DNA of 64,000 nt, taken from contig NZ_JAACFS010000001.1 in the NCBI RefSeq assembly GCF_029051645.1, positions 62,001-126,000 of the forward strand, written 5' to 3'. Of this stretch, positions 1-8,522 are shown one piece after another. Position numbers and translations under genes: made by a program. The notes below the pieces were generated by a model. It was not told the origin of the DNA, ran no database searches, and saw nothing but the letters and a program-made list of their open reading frames with translations. Each line of letters begins with the position of its first letter. Within the stretch, counting starts at the first letter, position 1. The stretch comes from Bradyrhizobium sp. CSA112. GTDB taxonomy: Bacteria > Pseudomonadota > Alphaproteobacteria > Rhizobiales > Xanthobacteraceae.

Positions 1-1
1 G

Positions 2-1411
2 GCAAGCCGCAACGTGTTGAACGTCATCCCGCGCGGGGATGGCTACGGCCCGTTTCCGAGTTTTTCGGCCTATACCTCGGCGCTTCCCGCTGCGTGTCGC
101 GGGGCATTCTATGCGCTGAAGTCGGATGGAACGGTCGTTACGTTCGCCGGCACAGCAACCAAGCTATACCAGCTCAACAACACCGATTTTACGTGGACGG
201 ATGTTTCTCTCGGGGCGTCAACTTACAGCGCGTTGTCGGCAACGGCGCAATGGCAATGGGCGCAGTTTGGCAACCTTGTCTTTGCCACGCAGGCCAACGC
301 CGTCTTGCAGGTATTCGACCTTAGTTCCTCGTCTGCATTTGCCAATTGCGGCGGGTCGCCTCCGCAGGCGGCGTATATTGCTGTGGTTGGGCGATTCCTG
401 GTTCTCTCTGGGCTACTGTCCAATCCATACCGCATTCAATGGTCCGGACTGAACGCAACGACGACGTGGACGAGCGGCACGAACAGCTCCGACTTTCAGG
501 ACTTTCCGGACGGCGGCATTGTCCGCGGCGTTGCGGGCGGGGAGGCTGGCGTCATCTTCCAGGATCAGGCCATCCGGCGCATGTCGTATGTACCGGGATC
601 GCCGATCATCTTCCAGATTGATCGTATTACGCAGGACAAGGGACTGTTTGCGCCATACTCGATCATTCGGGCGGGCGAAAAGATTTTCTTCTTTGCTGGT
701 CAGGGCTTTCACAAGATCGAACCCGGCGGCGTCCCCGAGCAGATCGGCCGCGAGAAGGTAGATCGCACATTTCTCGCCGATCTCGATAAGGGGCATCTTG
801 AATTGTTCATCGGCGCGGCTGACCCGCGCTCTACCAAGATTTACTGGGCGTATCGGTCGGCAAACGGTGTCAACCCGGCGAACTATGACAAGCTCCTGGG
901 GTATGACTATCTGCTTGATCGATTCTTCCCGCTGTCAGTCACGGGCGAATATCTTCTCGGTATTTCTCAGACCGGCCTGACGCTGGAAAATCTCGACACG
1001 ATTTCGGCGTCGCTGGACGCGCTAACGCTTTCGCTGGACTCCTACGCTACGGCCGTTCAGCCGCAGATTGCTCAATTCAACGCCTCCCATGTGCTGGGCT
1101 TCTTTGCCGGGGCGAACCTTGAGGCCACGATCGAAAGCGCAGAGCAGGGAACAGACGAAAACCGCGTTACCCTGCGCGGGTTCAGGCCGGTTACGGATTC
1201 CGCAACGGTTTACGGCTCGGTGACCTATCGCGATACACAGTCGGCAGCGTCAACATCGGGCGCTGAGGTGCTGATCAACGCGCGGACCGGACGTTGCGAC
1301 ATGATGCGCGACGCTAGATATATGCGCTTTAAGAACCGCATTCCCGCAGCCGAGACGTGGACGTTCTTTGCGGGCGTTGTCCCTGACATCACCACGAGCG
1401 GCACGCAGTGA
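2..1411 (+). CDS. Prophage virion structural protein (5' partial)
   Basis: The frame is open to the left edge of the window, so the true start lies outside; a TTG at 14 is only the first possible start inside. At least 470 residues are visible. The protein is rich in Gly, Ser, Thr and aromatic residues with short beta-type stretches, and has no signal peptide or membrane segment. It is the first of six closely spaced plus-strand genes whose later members carry phage tail domains, which makes a tail or head-completion role likely. The layout resembles podovirus-type modules, but that is inference. No catalytic motif was recognised. It could be a DNA-stabilisation or tail-hub protein. Confidence 0.65.
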   Translation, partial: ASRNVLNVIPRGDGYGPFPSFSAYTSALPAACRGAFYALKSDGTVVTFAGTATKLYQLNNTDFTWTDVSLGASTYSALSATAQWQWAQFGNLVFATQANAVLQVFDLSSSSAFANCGGSPPQAAYIAVVGRFLVLSGLLSNPYRIQWSGLNATTTWTSGTNSSDFQDFPDGGIVRGVAGGEAGVIFQDQAIRRMSYVPGSPIIFQIDRITQDKGLFAPYSIIRAGEKIFFFAGQGFHKIEPGGVPEQIGREKVDRTFLADLDKGHLELFIGAADPRSTKIYWAYRSANGVNPANYDKLLGYDYLLDRFFPLSVTGEYLLGISQTGLTLENLDTISASLDALTLSLDSYATAVQPQIAQFNASHVLGFFAGANLEATIESAEQGTDENRVTLRGFRPVTDSATVYGSVTYRDTQSAASTSGAEVLINARTGRCDMMRDARYMRFKNRIPAAETWTFFAGVVPDITTSGTQ

Positions 1412-1479
1412 CGGAAAAGCTTAAGCTCAGACTTTTAATGATATCGCTCATTCGAACCGGCAAAAGGTGGGCAGAGATA

Positions 1480-1800
1480 ATGGTCGCATTCGTTCCCGGC
1501 CTGACCGAGACCGATCTGAAGAAGATCGTCTTGGCAATCCAGCAACTGGCGTCGGGGCGGTCGAACGCGGTTGGTACGGTGACGCTGACGCAGAACTCGG
1601 CGACGACGGTAGTAACGACGGCGACGGGAACGTGCTTCACGGGTTCTGTGCCGATTCTTGTACCGACGACAGCGAACGCCGCAACCGAGTTCGGAGCGGG
1701 GTCTTTGTATATCTCTTCGATTGGCAAGGACACGTTCACGATAACCCACGTCAACAGTGCGACGGCTTCGCGGACGTTCCTTTATGCCATCCACGGCTAG
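1480..1800 (+). CDS. Small prophage structural protein
   Basis: 106 residues. The ATG at 1480 is preferred because AGGTGG lies nine bases upstream and the protein then begins MVAFVPGLTETDLKK. A GTG at 1408 that overlaps the previous stop would add 24 residues. The N-terminal third is helical (ETDLKKIVLAIQQLASGR); the rest is Thr/Ala-rich and beta-prone. It sits between structural genes and overlaps the next gene by 17 bases. It is probably a minor virion component; no specific function was recognised. Confidence 0.6.
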   Translation: MVAFVPGLTETDLKKIVLAIQQLASGRSNAVGTVTLTQNSATTVVTTATGTCFTGSVPILVPTTANAATEFGAGSLYISSIGKDTFTITHVNSATASRTFLYAIHG

Positions 1801-2179
1801 TCTTGTCTGCGTTGATCCAGAGCAGATATTCGAGTTCTGGCCGCACGCGAGAGGCTTAATCAAGGCCGCGATCGACGCGACCAACCTGAGCGACTTCGCC
1901 GATATCGAAAGCGACGTGCTCGAAGGCAAGCAGCTTCTTTGGCTGGCTTGGTCAGATCACATCGAAGCGGCTGCCACCACGCATCTATCGCGCGGGGTTT
2001 GCACGCTGACGGCATGCAGCGGACATCAGCGGGAGCGCTGGCTTCCCTTGTTCGCGAGAATTGAGAAATACGCAAAAGACGAGAGCTGCAGAGCTATGCG
2101 GATAATCGGAAGGCCCGGTTGGGAACGCGTTCTCGACGGCTATCGCCGCGAGTTCGTCATACTTGAAAAGGCACTTTAA
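1784..2179 (+). CDS. Conserved phage protein, possible GNAT-like fold
   Basis: 131 residues from the ATG at 1784, inside the end of the previous gene; an upstream in-frame start at 1757 has poorer context. The protein has charged helices, a central segment KQLLWLAWSDHIEAA and a C-terminal part RIIGRPGWERVLDGYRREF. The Gly-Arg-x-Gly-Trp and Tyr-Arg-Arg-Glu pattern recalls acetyltransferase-like phage proteins found near internal virion genes, but I cannot prove this. Its stop overlaps the ATG of the next gene, which suggests translational coupling in the late operon. Confidence 0.6.
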   Translation: MPSTASLVCVDPEQIFEFWPHARGLIKAAIDATNLSDFADIESDVLEGKQLLWLAWSDHIEAAATTHLSRGVCTLTACSGHQRERWLPLFARIEKYAKDESCRAMRIIGRPGWERVLDGYRREFVILEKAL

Positions 2180-3282
2180 TGGGCGGCACTAGCAAGACGA
2201 CGCAGACGCAGAGCAGCACCACGGCCCCTTGGACCGAAGCTCAACCTGCGCTTCAGGGCATCCTGAGCCAGTTGCAGGGCAACCTTAGCAATACCGGCGT
2301 GACGGGGGCTGAGAGCGGGGCGCTTTCGACGCTGGTCAGCAACGCCAACAACGCATCATCGACCTATGCGCCGCAGATCGCCGACTTCGCCAAGACGCTG
2401 CTTTCAGGTGGCGGCGCGACCGATCATGCGGGGAACGTCAACGCCAACTATCAGCGCTATGTCGATCAAACCAACCCACTTGCGTCGAACACCAATTATA
2501 ACCCCTATGACACTCCAGGGTTCAAGGATGCGCTGAGCACCACGATCGCCGACATCACGAACGCGACTAACGGGCAGTTCGCGGCGGCGGGGCGTGACTT
2601 CAGCGGGATGAACTCGCAGACGCTCGGGCGCGGCATCATGCAGGGCGTGGCTCCGACCATTGCATCGCAGTACAACCAGAACGTCCAGAACCAGCAAGGC
2701 GCGGCCGGCAATCTCTACAACGCCGGCAACACCAATGCAGGGATCTTGGCTGGATTGCAGCAGCAGAAGCTCGCCAACCAAGGGCAGGGCGTTGCGGCTG
2801 CGGGCGCGGCTACGGACGCCGCAAATGCCGGTGCCAACGCGACGTTACAGGCTGAGGCGGCGCGGCGCGGCATTCCCGTGCAGTCGCTCGGGCTGCTGGC
2901 GCAGATCGGCATTCCGATTGCGGGGCTCGGGTCGCAGAGCAGCGGCACGGCTACCGGCACCAAGCAGGATTCCGGTGCAATGCAGTTTGGGCAAATCGCG
3001 GGCGGCCTCGGCTCGCTGTTTGGCGGCGGCGGCGGAACTACTGTCGGCAATATCTTCAAGATGATCTCCGATCGCCGCGCAAAGGAAGACATTACGCAAG
3101 TCGGGACGCTGTTCGATGGAACGCCTGTCTATCGCTACCGCTACATCGGCCAGCCCGCATTCCAGATCGGTTTGATGGCGCAGGACGTTGAAAAGACAAC
3201 GCCGGAAGCCGTTGGTCAGATCGGTCGGTTCAAGGCGGTTGATTACAAGCTCGCGACTGACAAAGCTGTGGAGGCTGCATAA
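2179..3282 (+). CDS. Phage virion protein with C-terminal S74-type chaperone segment
   Basis: 367 residues. The first 290 residues are Ala/Gln/Asn/Gly-rich and low complexity (many QNQ and NAG clusters), as in fibre-associated or internal virion proteins. From about residue 295 there is an SDRRAKEDI motif followed by GLMAQDVEKTTPEAV and AVDYKLA. These match the peptidase S74 intramolecular chaperone of tail fibres, where the Ser of SDRR is the self-cleavage site. The segment is short, about 70 residues, so it may be a minimal or truncated chaperone. The start overlaps the previous stop (TAATG). Confidence 0.7.
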   Translation: MGGTSKTTQTQSSTTAPWTEAQPALQGILSQLQGNLSNTGVTGAESGALSTLVSNANNASSTYAPQIADFAKTLLSGGGATDHAGNVNANYQRYVDQTNPLASNTNYNPYDTPGFKDALSTTIADITNATNGQFAAAGRDFSGMNSQTLGRGIMQGVAPTIASQYNQNVQNQQGAAGNLYNAGNTNAGILAGLQQQKLANQGQGVAAAGAATDAANAGANATLQAEAARRGIPVQSLGLLAQIGIPIAGLGSQSSGTATGTKQDSGAMQFGQIAGGLGSLFGGGGGTTVGNIFKMISDRRAKEDITQVGTLFDGTPVYRYRYIGQPAFQIGLMAQDVEKTTPEAVGQIGRFKAVDYKLATDKAVEAA

Positions 3283-4569
3283 GTGGGCTTGCTCGACTCC
3301 CTCTTCAATCAATCGACCTATGGCGGCCAAGGCGGCGGCTTGCTGGATTTCCTGCGCACCACACAGATGCAGCAGGAGAACTACCAGCCAAGCGCTGGCT
3401 TCCCCGGTCAGGCTTCGCCAATCGCCGTTGGTGGCTATCAGATGCCACGTATGGGCGACGCCGCGCAGTTCATGCCGCCCCCGAACGACCCCGCTGCACT
3501 CCCGCCGAATGCGCAGCCCGCACAGGGCCAGTTGCCCATGCAACCGCCCCAGCAACAGGGCTTTGGCGGGTTCTTGGAAGGGCTCAACGAAAACTTCCAG
3601 AACATGGGTAACGGCGGCTCACTCATTGGAGCGCTGACCGGCCAGCGTCCGAACAACCAGACCGCGCAGTTCCTCGTTTCCAAGGGTCTCGATCCCGCGC
3701 TGGCAAGAACCGTTGTCTCGGATCCGGGGCTGCTTCGCGCTGTCCTTCCCCAAGTTATGGGCATTGGAGGCCAGACCGACGACATCAAGGAATATCAGTT
3801 CGCCAAGCGCGAAGATCCGACACTGACCTTTGACAAGTTCATGGCGCGGAAGAAGTCTGTTTCTGGCGAATACGGTATGCAGCCGATCTGGGGCATGAAG
3901 GACGGCAAACCCGCTATTGTTCAGCTCGGTAAGAGCGGGGAAGCGAAAGAATCCGTTCTCCCTCCGGGATTTTCGCCCGCTCGCGATCCGATCAAGATTG
4001 AGGGGCCGACTGGAACGACAATCCTTGATCCTCAGACCCGTGAGTTTGTCAAATTCATCCCGAAGGACGTTGCCGGCGCCGCAAAGTCTAAGGAGATCGG
4101 CGAGGCGGAAGGGCAAGCGACAGTAAACTTGCCGACTGCCATTGCAACTGCGGAAAACACACTCAAAACTATCAAGCAACTGGAAGAGCACCCCGGAAAG
4201 AAGGCTTGGGGCGCCTTTGGCGTGGGCGCAATGCTGCCCGACATCCCCGGCACAGATACCCGTGGGTTCGGCGCGCTGGTTGATCAGGTCAAGGGTCAGA
4301 ACTTCATGACGGCGTTCCAGTCACTGAAGGGCGCGGGAGCAATTACAGAGCAGGAGGGCGCGAAGGCAGAGAAGGCTCAGGCCCGACTCGATCGCGCGCA
4401 ATCTGAGAAGGATTTCGACATCGCTCTGAAGGATCTGAAGGAAGTAGTCATGGCTGGCATGGAGCGTGCTCGCCAAAAGGCCGGCATTAAGAACAACCAG
4501 CCATCCCCTACGACCGATTCCGCTCCGAAACGTATCCGCCTCAATGCTGACGGGACCATCGCTCAATGA
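3283..4569 (+). CDS. Prophage structural protein, probable internal virion component
   Basis: 428 residues, GTG start directly after the previous stop. The first 120 residues are Gly/Gln/Pro-rich and probably unstructured, beginning MGLLDSLFNQSTYGGQGG. The middle part is mixed, and residues 270 to 410 are helical and charged with probable coiled coil (ARLDRAQSEKDFDIALKDL). No enzymatic motif is seen. It overlaps the next gene by four bases (ATGA), which suggests coupled expression. An injected or scaffold-like role is an inference from position and composition. Confidence 0.6.
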   Translation: MGLLDSLFNQSTYGGQGGGLLDFLRTTQMQQENYQPSAGFPGQASPIAVGGYQMPRMGDAAQFMPPPNDPAALPPNAQPAQGQLPMQPPQQQGFGGFLEGLNENFQNMGNGGSLIGALTGQRPNNQTAQFLVSKGLDPALARTVVSDPGLLRAVLPQVMGIGGQTDDIKEYQFAKREDPTLTFDKFMARKKSVSGEYGMQPIWGMKDGKPAIVQLGKSGEAKESVLPPGFSPARDPIKIEGPTGTTILDPQTREFVKFIPKDVAGAAKSKEIGEAEGQATVNLPTAIATAENTLKTIKQLEEHPGKKAWGAFGVGAMLPDIPGTDTRGFGALVDQVKGQNFMTAFQSLKGAGAITEQEGAKAEKAQARLDRAQSEKDFDIALKDLKEVVMAGMERARQKAGIKNNQPSPTTDSAPKRIRLNADGTIAQ

Positions 4570-6563
4570 TTGAGGTCGAGCTTCCGGACGGCCGAGTTGT
4601 CGAGATCAATACGACTGATCCGTCTGTCGCGGCTCAGGCTGCTCAGAAGTTCTTGGCATCCAGTGCCCCGAAGCCGGACAAGTATCAGCAGGCCGCGATT
4701 GACGAGCAGGCCAACCTAAAAGCCAAGGGAATCGATCCCGGCGCCGGCCTGACCCGTCGTCTCGCCCACGGCGCGACGCTTGGGGCCGACAGCACCATCA
4801 TGGCCGCGGCGATGACGCCGCTGGAAATGTTCAAGCGCGGCATCAACCCCATTGAGGGCTACAACTACGCGAAAGCCCGCGAAGACCAGATCATGGGCGA
4901 TGCGCGCAAGAACACGGGCGCGCTGGGAACGGCGGCTGAAGTCCTTGGGGGCGGCATCAGCGGCGCTGGACTGGCAAGCGGGGGAATTACCGCGGCTCGG
5001 TTTCTCTCGCCTGAGGCCGGCCTACTGGCCCGCACAGGGGCATCTGCGGCCGATGCTGCTGGCCTTGGTGCGTTTTCGGGGGCGATGGAGGGCAACGGGC
5101 TCGCCGAGCGTGGCATGAACGCGCTAAAGGGCGGTCTGCTAGGCGGCGTTCTCGGTTGGGCTACACCAGCCGCGCTATCACTCGGCGGCGTTGTCGCCTC
5201 TCCCATCATCAGCAATATCCGAGCCCGCATCAACCCGACTGGGTTTGCGCAGTCTCAGGTCGCCCGCGCCGGGTCGGAGAGCGGCATGACGCCGGCCCAG
5301 ATCGCGGGTGAGGTCAGGACGGCTGCCACTGAAGGGCAGAACATGTTCACCGCGGCTGATGCCATGGGGAACGCCGGCCAGCGCCTTCTTGCGACAACGG
5401 CTCGATCACCCGGTCAGGCCAGAACCGATGTCGTTAACTTCCTCGACAACCGACAAGCTGGACAGGGGCGGCGCGTTTCCGGGGCACTTTCTGAGGGCTT
5501 TGGCAGCCGTTTGACGCCAGACCAAATGCGGACGGCGATGACTGCTGAGCGCGGCGCGATGGCCGATGATGCCTACGGCGCAGTTCGCGCGGATGCGGGG
5601 CGGACCGATATTGTGCCGGCCATAAACACTATTGACCGGACCATCGGGACAGGTCCGGGCCAAGCCTTGCAGGCGACCAATGACAGCGTTGAGGGTGCAT
5701 TGCGTCCCTTCCGTGAGCGGCTTGCGCGGGTTAACCCGGACGACTTCGAGGCGGTCCAGCGCATTCGGTTCGATATGGCAGATGCGGCGCAGAATGCCAG
5801 ACAGACCGGCTACAATAACCGTGCTAGGGAAATCGGAAATGCGGTGCGGGAATTAGACGCCGCGATGGAGAACGCTAGTTCCGGGTATCGGCAAGCCAAC
5901 CGAAACTTCGCCGCGGCGTCGCGCAACATTGATGCGGTGGATCAGGGCCGGGAAGCCGCTATGCGCGGCCGAACTGAAGACATCATCCCGGCTTTCCAAG
6001 CACTGCCTCCGCGCGGCCAGCAAGCATACCGAACCGGCTACGTTGACCCGCTAATCCAGCAGACACAGGGTGCGGCGTTTGGCGCCAACAAGGCTCGCCC
6101 GCTTATCAATGACGCCTTTGCGGATGAAGCTGCGGTGATCGCGCCAGGCAATGCGCTGATGCAGCGTCGCATCGGCCGCGAAAACACCATGTTCCAGACC
6201 CGCAACGCGGCGCAGGGCAACTCCAAGACAGTCGAAAATGCGAACGATGATGCCGCCATGGGGCTTGACCCGACGGTTATCGGTTCGCTGGTTACCCAAG
6301 TTGGAAGCGGGAATTTCAGCGGCGCGTTGCGGACCATGCTCGGAGCTGGCCAGAATGCTTGGACAGGCAATACGCCAGCCGTTCGGCAAGCAGTCGCGGA
6401 TATTCTCTTAACGCGCGGCGGCAACGTCAACGCGGCTCAGTTTCAGCGCATGCTTGATGAAACCGTCCAGCGGATTCAAAACGTGCAGCGGATGGCCCGA
6501 TCAATGGGGCGTGGCGCGGCTGGCGGCCTTGCGGTCACTGGCCCCGGCCAGAGCCGTCGTTAG
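4566..6563 (+). CDS. Large Ala-rich internal virion or ejection-type protein
   Basis: 665 residues. The N-terminus MIEVELPDGRVVEI followed by an Ala-rich helix is a common opening in phage internal proteins. Residues 110 to 220 hold several Gly/Ala-rich hydrophobic stretches that could be amphipathic or membrane-active. The remainder is Ala/Arg/Asn-rich and helical. There is no recognised catalytic motif. Position after the other virion genes and before the tail lysozyme gene fits a DNA-ejection protein, by inference. The last gene before a probable terminator at 6632. Confidence 0.6.
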   Translation: MIEVELPDGRVVEINTTDPSVAAQAAQKFLASSAPKPDKYQQAAIDEQANLKAKGIDPGAGLTRRLAHGATLGADSTIMAAAMTPLEMFKRGINPIEGYNYAKAREDQIMGDARKNTGALGTAAEVLGGGISGAGLASGGITAARFLSPEAGLLARTGASAADAAGLGAFSGAMEGNGLAERGMNALKGGLLGGVLGWATPAALSLGGVVASPIISNIRARINPTGFAQSQVARAGSESGMTPAQIAGEVRTAATEGQNMFTAADAMGNAGQRLLATTARSPGQARTDVVNFLDNRQAGQGRRVSGALSEGFGSRLTPDQMRTAMTAERGAMADDAYGAVRADAGRTDIVPAINTIDRTIGTGPGQALQATNDSVEGALRPFRERLARVNPDDFEAVQRIRFDMADAAQNARQTGYNNRAREIGNAVRELDAAMENASSGYRQANRNFAAASRNIDAVDQGREAAMRGRTEDIIPAFQALPPRGQQAYRTGYVDPLIQQTQGAAFGANKARPLINDAFADEAAVIAPGNALMQRRIGRENTMFQTRNAAQGNSKTVENANDDAAMGLDPTVIGSLVTQVGSGNFSGALRTMLGAGQNAWTGNTPAVRQAVADILLTRGGNVNAAQFQRMLDETVQRIQNVQRMARSMGRGAAGGLAVTGPGQSRR

Positions 6564-6706
6564 TTCCTGAAATAGTACAGTATCGCCACAACGGCGAACA
6601 TTCCGATCAAGTAGGCGACAGCATCAGGAAGCCCCGGCCCAAAAATGGGTTCGCGGGGTTTTTTGCGTTCTGAACTGTAATCCTTAGGCGGCAGATCGAT
6701 ATCCAT
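6560..6706 (-). CDS. Possible 48-aa single-span membrane protein, antisense
   Basis: The frame reads MDIDLPPKDYSSERKK, then a hydrophobic segment AVAYLIGMFAVVAILYYF, then FRN and stop. Soluble charged N-terminus plus a single C-terminal membrane span is typical of small phage membrane proteins. The start codon is palindromic with the start of the plus-strand lysozyme gene (CATG at 6704-6707), and the stop overlaps the stop of the upstream gene. No good ribosome binding site is visible, and the same DNA contains a terminator-like hairpin, so it may be chance. Confidence 0.35.
   Translation of the reverse strand: MDIDLPPKDYSSERKKPREPIFGPGLPDAVAYLIGMFAVVAILYYFRN
6632..6664 (+). terminator. Probable rho-independent terminator after virion genes
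   Basis: Nested complementary arms CCCCG/CGGGG enclose CCCA/TGGG around an A-rich loop, followed directly by six T residues. It lies 70 bases after the 665-residue protein gene and 40 bases before the tail lysozyme gene, so it may separate two late transcripts or reduce readthrough. It overlaps the candidate antisense small gene at 6560-6706. Confidence 0.5.
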
Positions 6707-7388
6707 GGACAATGCTCGATTAGCTTTCGACTATTTTGTCAGTCAAGGCCTGTCGCCGGTTCAAGCGGCGGGCATTGTCGGCAATCTTCAGGGCGAATCC
6801 GGTCAAGGTCTAAATCCTCTTGCAGTCAATCCTGGTGATGGGCGGGACGGCAGCGATAGCGTCGGTATCGCCCAATGGAACGCGGGGCGGGCGCAGGCAC
6901 TCAAGGATTACGCTGCATCCAAGGGTTCATCCTGGAACGATCTTAACACACAACTTGAATTTCTTCACCAAGAACTAAAGGGGCCGGAAAGCGCTGCCTA
7001 TAGCCGTCTATTGGCAGCCAAAACGCCAGAGGAGGCCGGGCAGGCCATGCTGGCGTTCGAGCGCCCCAAGGACTGGAATAAGCCCGGAGCGCACCCAGAG
7101 CGCGGCCAGTACGCAGCCAAGGTCTTCGCCGCGTATGGCGGCGGCCAGCCAGTAGCCGCCCCAGAGACTCCCGCAAGCCCGCCTAGCGCCCCTCTGATGG
7201 CACCCCAGCAGGCCCCGATCTTTCCGGCCGCTCAACCGCAGGCCCAACCACAGGGCGGCTCCATGTTCGCTTCCATGCCTGCCGAGCAAATGCAGGCCCC
7301 GCCGATCTTCTTCGCGCCTCGCCGCGCTCCCGATCTTTCGAAACTCCGATCGGCCTTTAAGGCCCCAATCTTCCGAGGACAAGCATAA
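6705..7388 (+). CDS. Tail lysozyme-like protein (Phage_lysozyme2-type)
   Basis: 227 residues. Residues 1 to 150 match the phage tail-tip lysozyme pattern: a helix with LSPVQAAGIVGNLQGESG (Glu as the likely catalytic acid), SVGIAQWNAGRAQAL, and LEFLHQELKGPE. Such proteins cut peptidoglycan during DNA entry and are virion parts. The remaining 75 residues are Pro/Gln/Ala-rich and probably unstructured, ending in a basic tail. The start codon overlaps a possible antisense start. The stop overlaps the start of the collar protein gene. Confidence 0.8.
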   Translation: MDNARLAFDYFVSQGLSPVQAAGIVGNLQGESGQGLNPLAVNPGDGRDGSDSVGIAQWNAGRAQALKDYAASKGSSWNDLNTQLEFLHQELKGPESAAYSRLLAAKTPEEAGQAMLAFERPKDWNKPGAHPERGQYAAKVFAAYGGGQPVAAPETPASPPSAPLMAPQQAPIFPAAQPQAQPQGGSMFASMPAEQMQAPPIFFAPRRAPDLSKLRSAFKAPIFRGQA

Positions 7389-8407
7389 TGGCGCTTCAGC
7401 ACTACCTTTGGAGCCGCACGGCTGCATCCAACGCGACCGCCGATCCGTCGGTCAACTGGCAGGAAGGACAGGCACCTTCCAGCGTCAACGATTCCGCTCG
7501 CGCTATGATGGCGTCTGCCGCTGGCTTTCGAGATGACATTTCGGGGGCGATCGCGACTGGCGGCACCTCGACCGCTTACACCGTGGCTTCATACCAAGTC
7601 TTCAATTCCCTGGCGAACATGAGCGGCCAGATGATCGCCTTCACACCGCACGCCACGAACGGCGCCACCGTAACTTTAAACGTGGACGGTCTCGGGGCCA
7701 TGCCACTGCGTTCGGCTCCATCAGTTGAACTGCCTGCCGGCGTTCTGGTGCAGGGCTCGCCCTATATCGCGCTCTACAATTCGAGCGATTCCGTGTTTTA
7801 CCTGCACGGCTACTACGTCAACCCGTATTCGATACCGATCGCGGGCGGCATTGACTATTGGGGGACAACCGCGCCCAACAGTTCGTTCGCATTCCCTGCT
7901 GGGCAGGCAATCAGCCGGACGACCTATTCGACGCTCTTCGCCATTATCGGCACGGCTTATGGCGTCGGTGACGGTTCAACAACCTTCAATCTGCCGGACA
8001 AGACCGGCCGCGTTTCTGCGATGAAAGAGAGTTCGGCGACACGTCTAACTTCAGCCTATTTCGGCGCCAGCGGCGCTACGCTCGGTGCAACTGGCGGCTC
8101 AGAGAGCAACACGCTTTCGCTCGCGAAAATCCCCACCGGCATCCAGTCAACAAACAACGGGAGCATTGCTCTCACCGTCACGACAACCCAGAAAGTCGTC
8201 AACGGGCCGAATGGCGGCTCGGCACAGGCCGGCGGAACACAGGTTACGGCGGCCGACCCTGGGTCGGGGGGCGCCCTAAGTCTTCTGGCGTCAACCGGCA
8301 CCCTTGCGGTTGGCGATGTTGACGTAACGTCGATCAACACCAGCGGGGAGCCTCACGCCAACGTGCAGCCGACCATCGTCTGCAACTACATCATGCGAAT
8401 TATTTGA
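7388..8407 (+). CDS. Phage tail collar domain protein (tail fibre)
   Basis: 339 residues. The N-terminal half is a virion-anchoring beta-rich segment with NWQEGQAPSSVNDSARAMM. At about residues 150 to 205 lies a tail collar domain: the Gly-rich IAGGIDYWG opening, FAFPAGQAISRTTYSTLF, and GDGSTTFNLPDKTGRV, a pattern seen in short fibres and collar proteins of many phages. The C-terminal third is Ser/Thr/Gly-rich and ends NYIMRII. It likely contributes to receptor contact. Its end overlaps by eight bases the end of a minus-strand small gene, marking the edge of the cargo cassette. Confidence 0.8.
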   Translation: MALQHYLWSRTAASNATADPSVNWQEGQAPSSVNDSARAMMASAAGFRDDISGAIATGGTSTAYTVASYQVFNSLANMSGQMIAFTPHATNGATVTLNVDGLGAMPLRSAPSVELPAGVLVQGSPYIALYNSSDSVFYLHGYYVNPYSIPIAGGIDYWGTTAPNSSFAFPAGQAISRTTYSTLFAIIGTAYGVGDGSTTFNLPDKTGRVSAMKESSATRLTSAYFGASGATLGATGGSESNTLSLAKIPTGIQSTNNGSIALTVTTTQKVVNGPNGGSAQAGGTQVTAADPGSGGALSLLASTGTLAVGDVDVTSINTSGEPHANVQPTIVCNYIMRII

Positions 8408-8519
8408 TGGCCCGCCACCACTCATCTTCCGCTGGGTCGGGTTGGGGCGGGGACAGACGACGAGCAATAGCGGCGGCTACAGCGATCGCGACCAGCGGAA
8501 TAGCGATAAGCGACCACAC
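8400..8519 (-). CDS. 39-aa membrane protein of the cargo cassette
   Basis: GTG start at 8519, three bases after the stop of the SGNH hydrolase gene. The protein begins MWSLIAIPLVAIAVAAAIA, a single membrane span, followed by RRLSPPQPDPAEDEWWRAIK at the cytoplasmic side. Arg-Arg after the span predicts the C-terminus inside. It ends tail to tail with the collar protein gene, overlapping it by eight bases. Unknown function; the tight spacing argues for co-translation with the hydrolase. Confidence 0.6.
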   Translation of the reverse strand: MWSLIAIPLVAIAVAAAIARRLSPPQPDPAEDEWWRAIK

Positions 8520-8522
8520 TGT

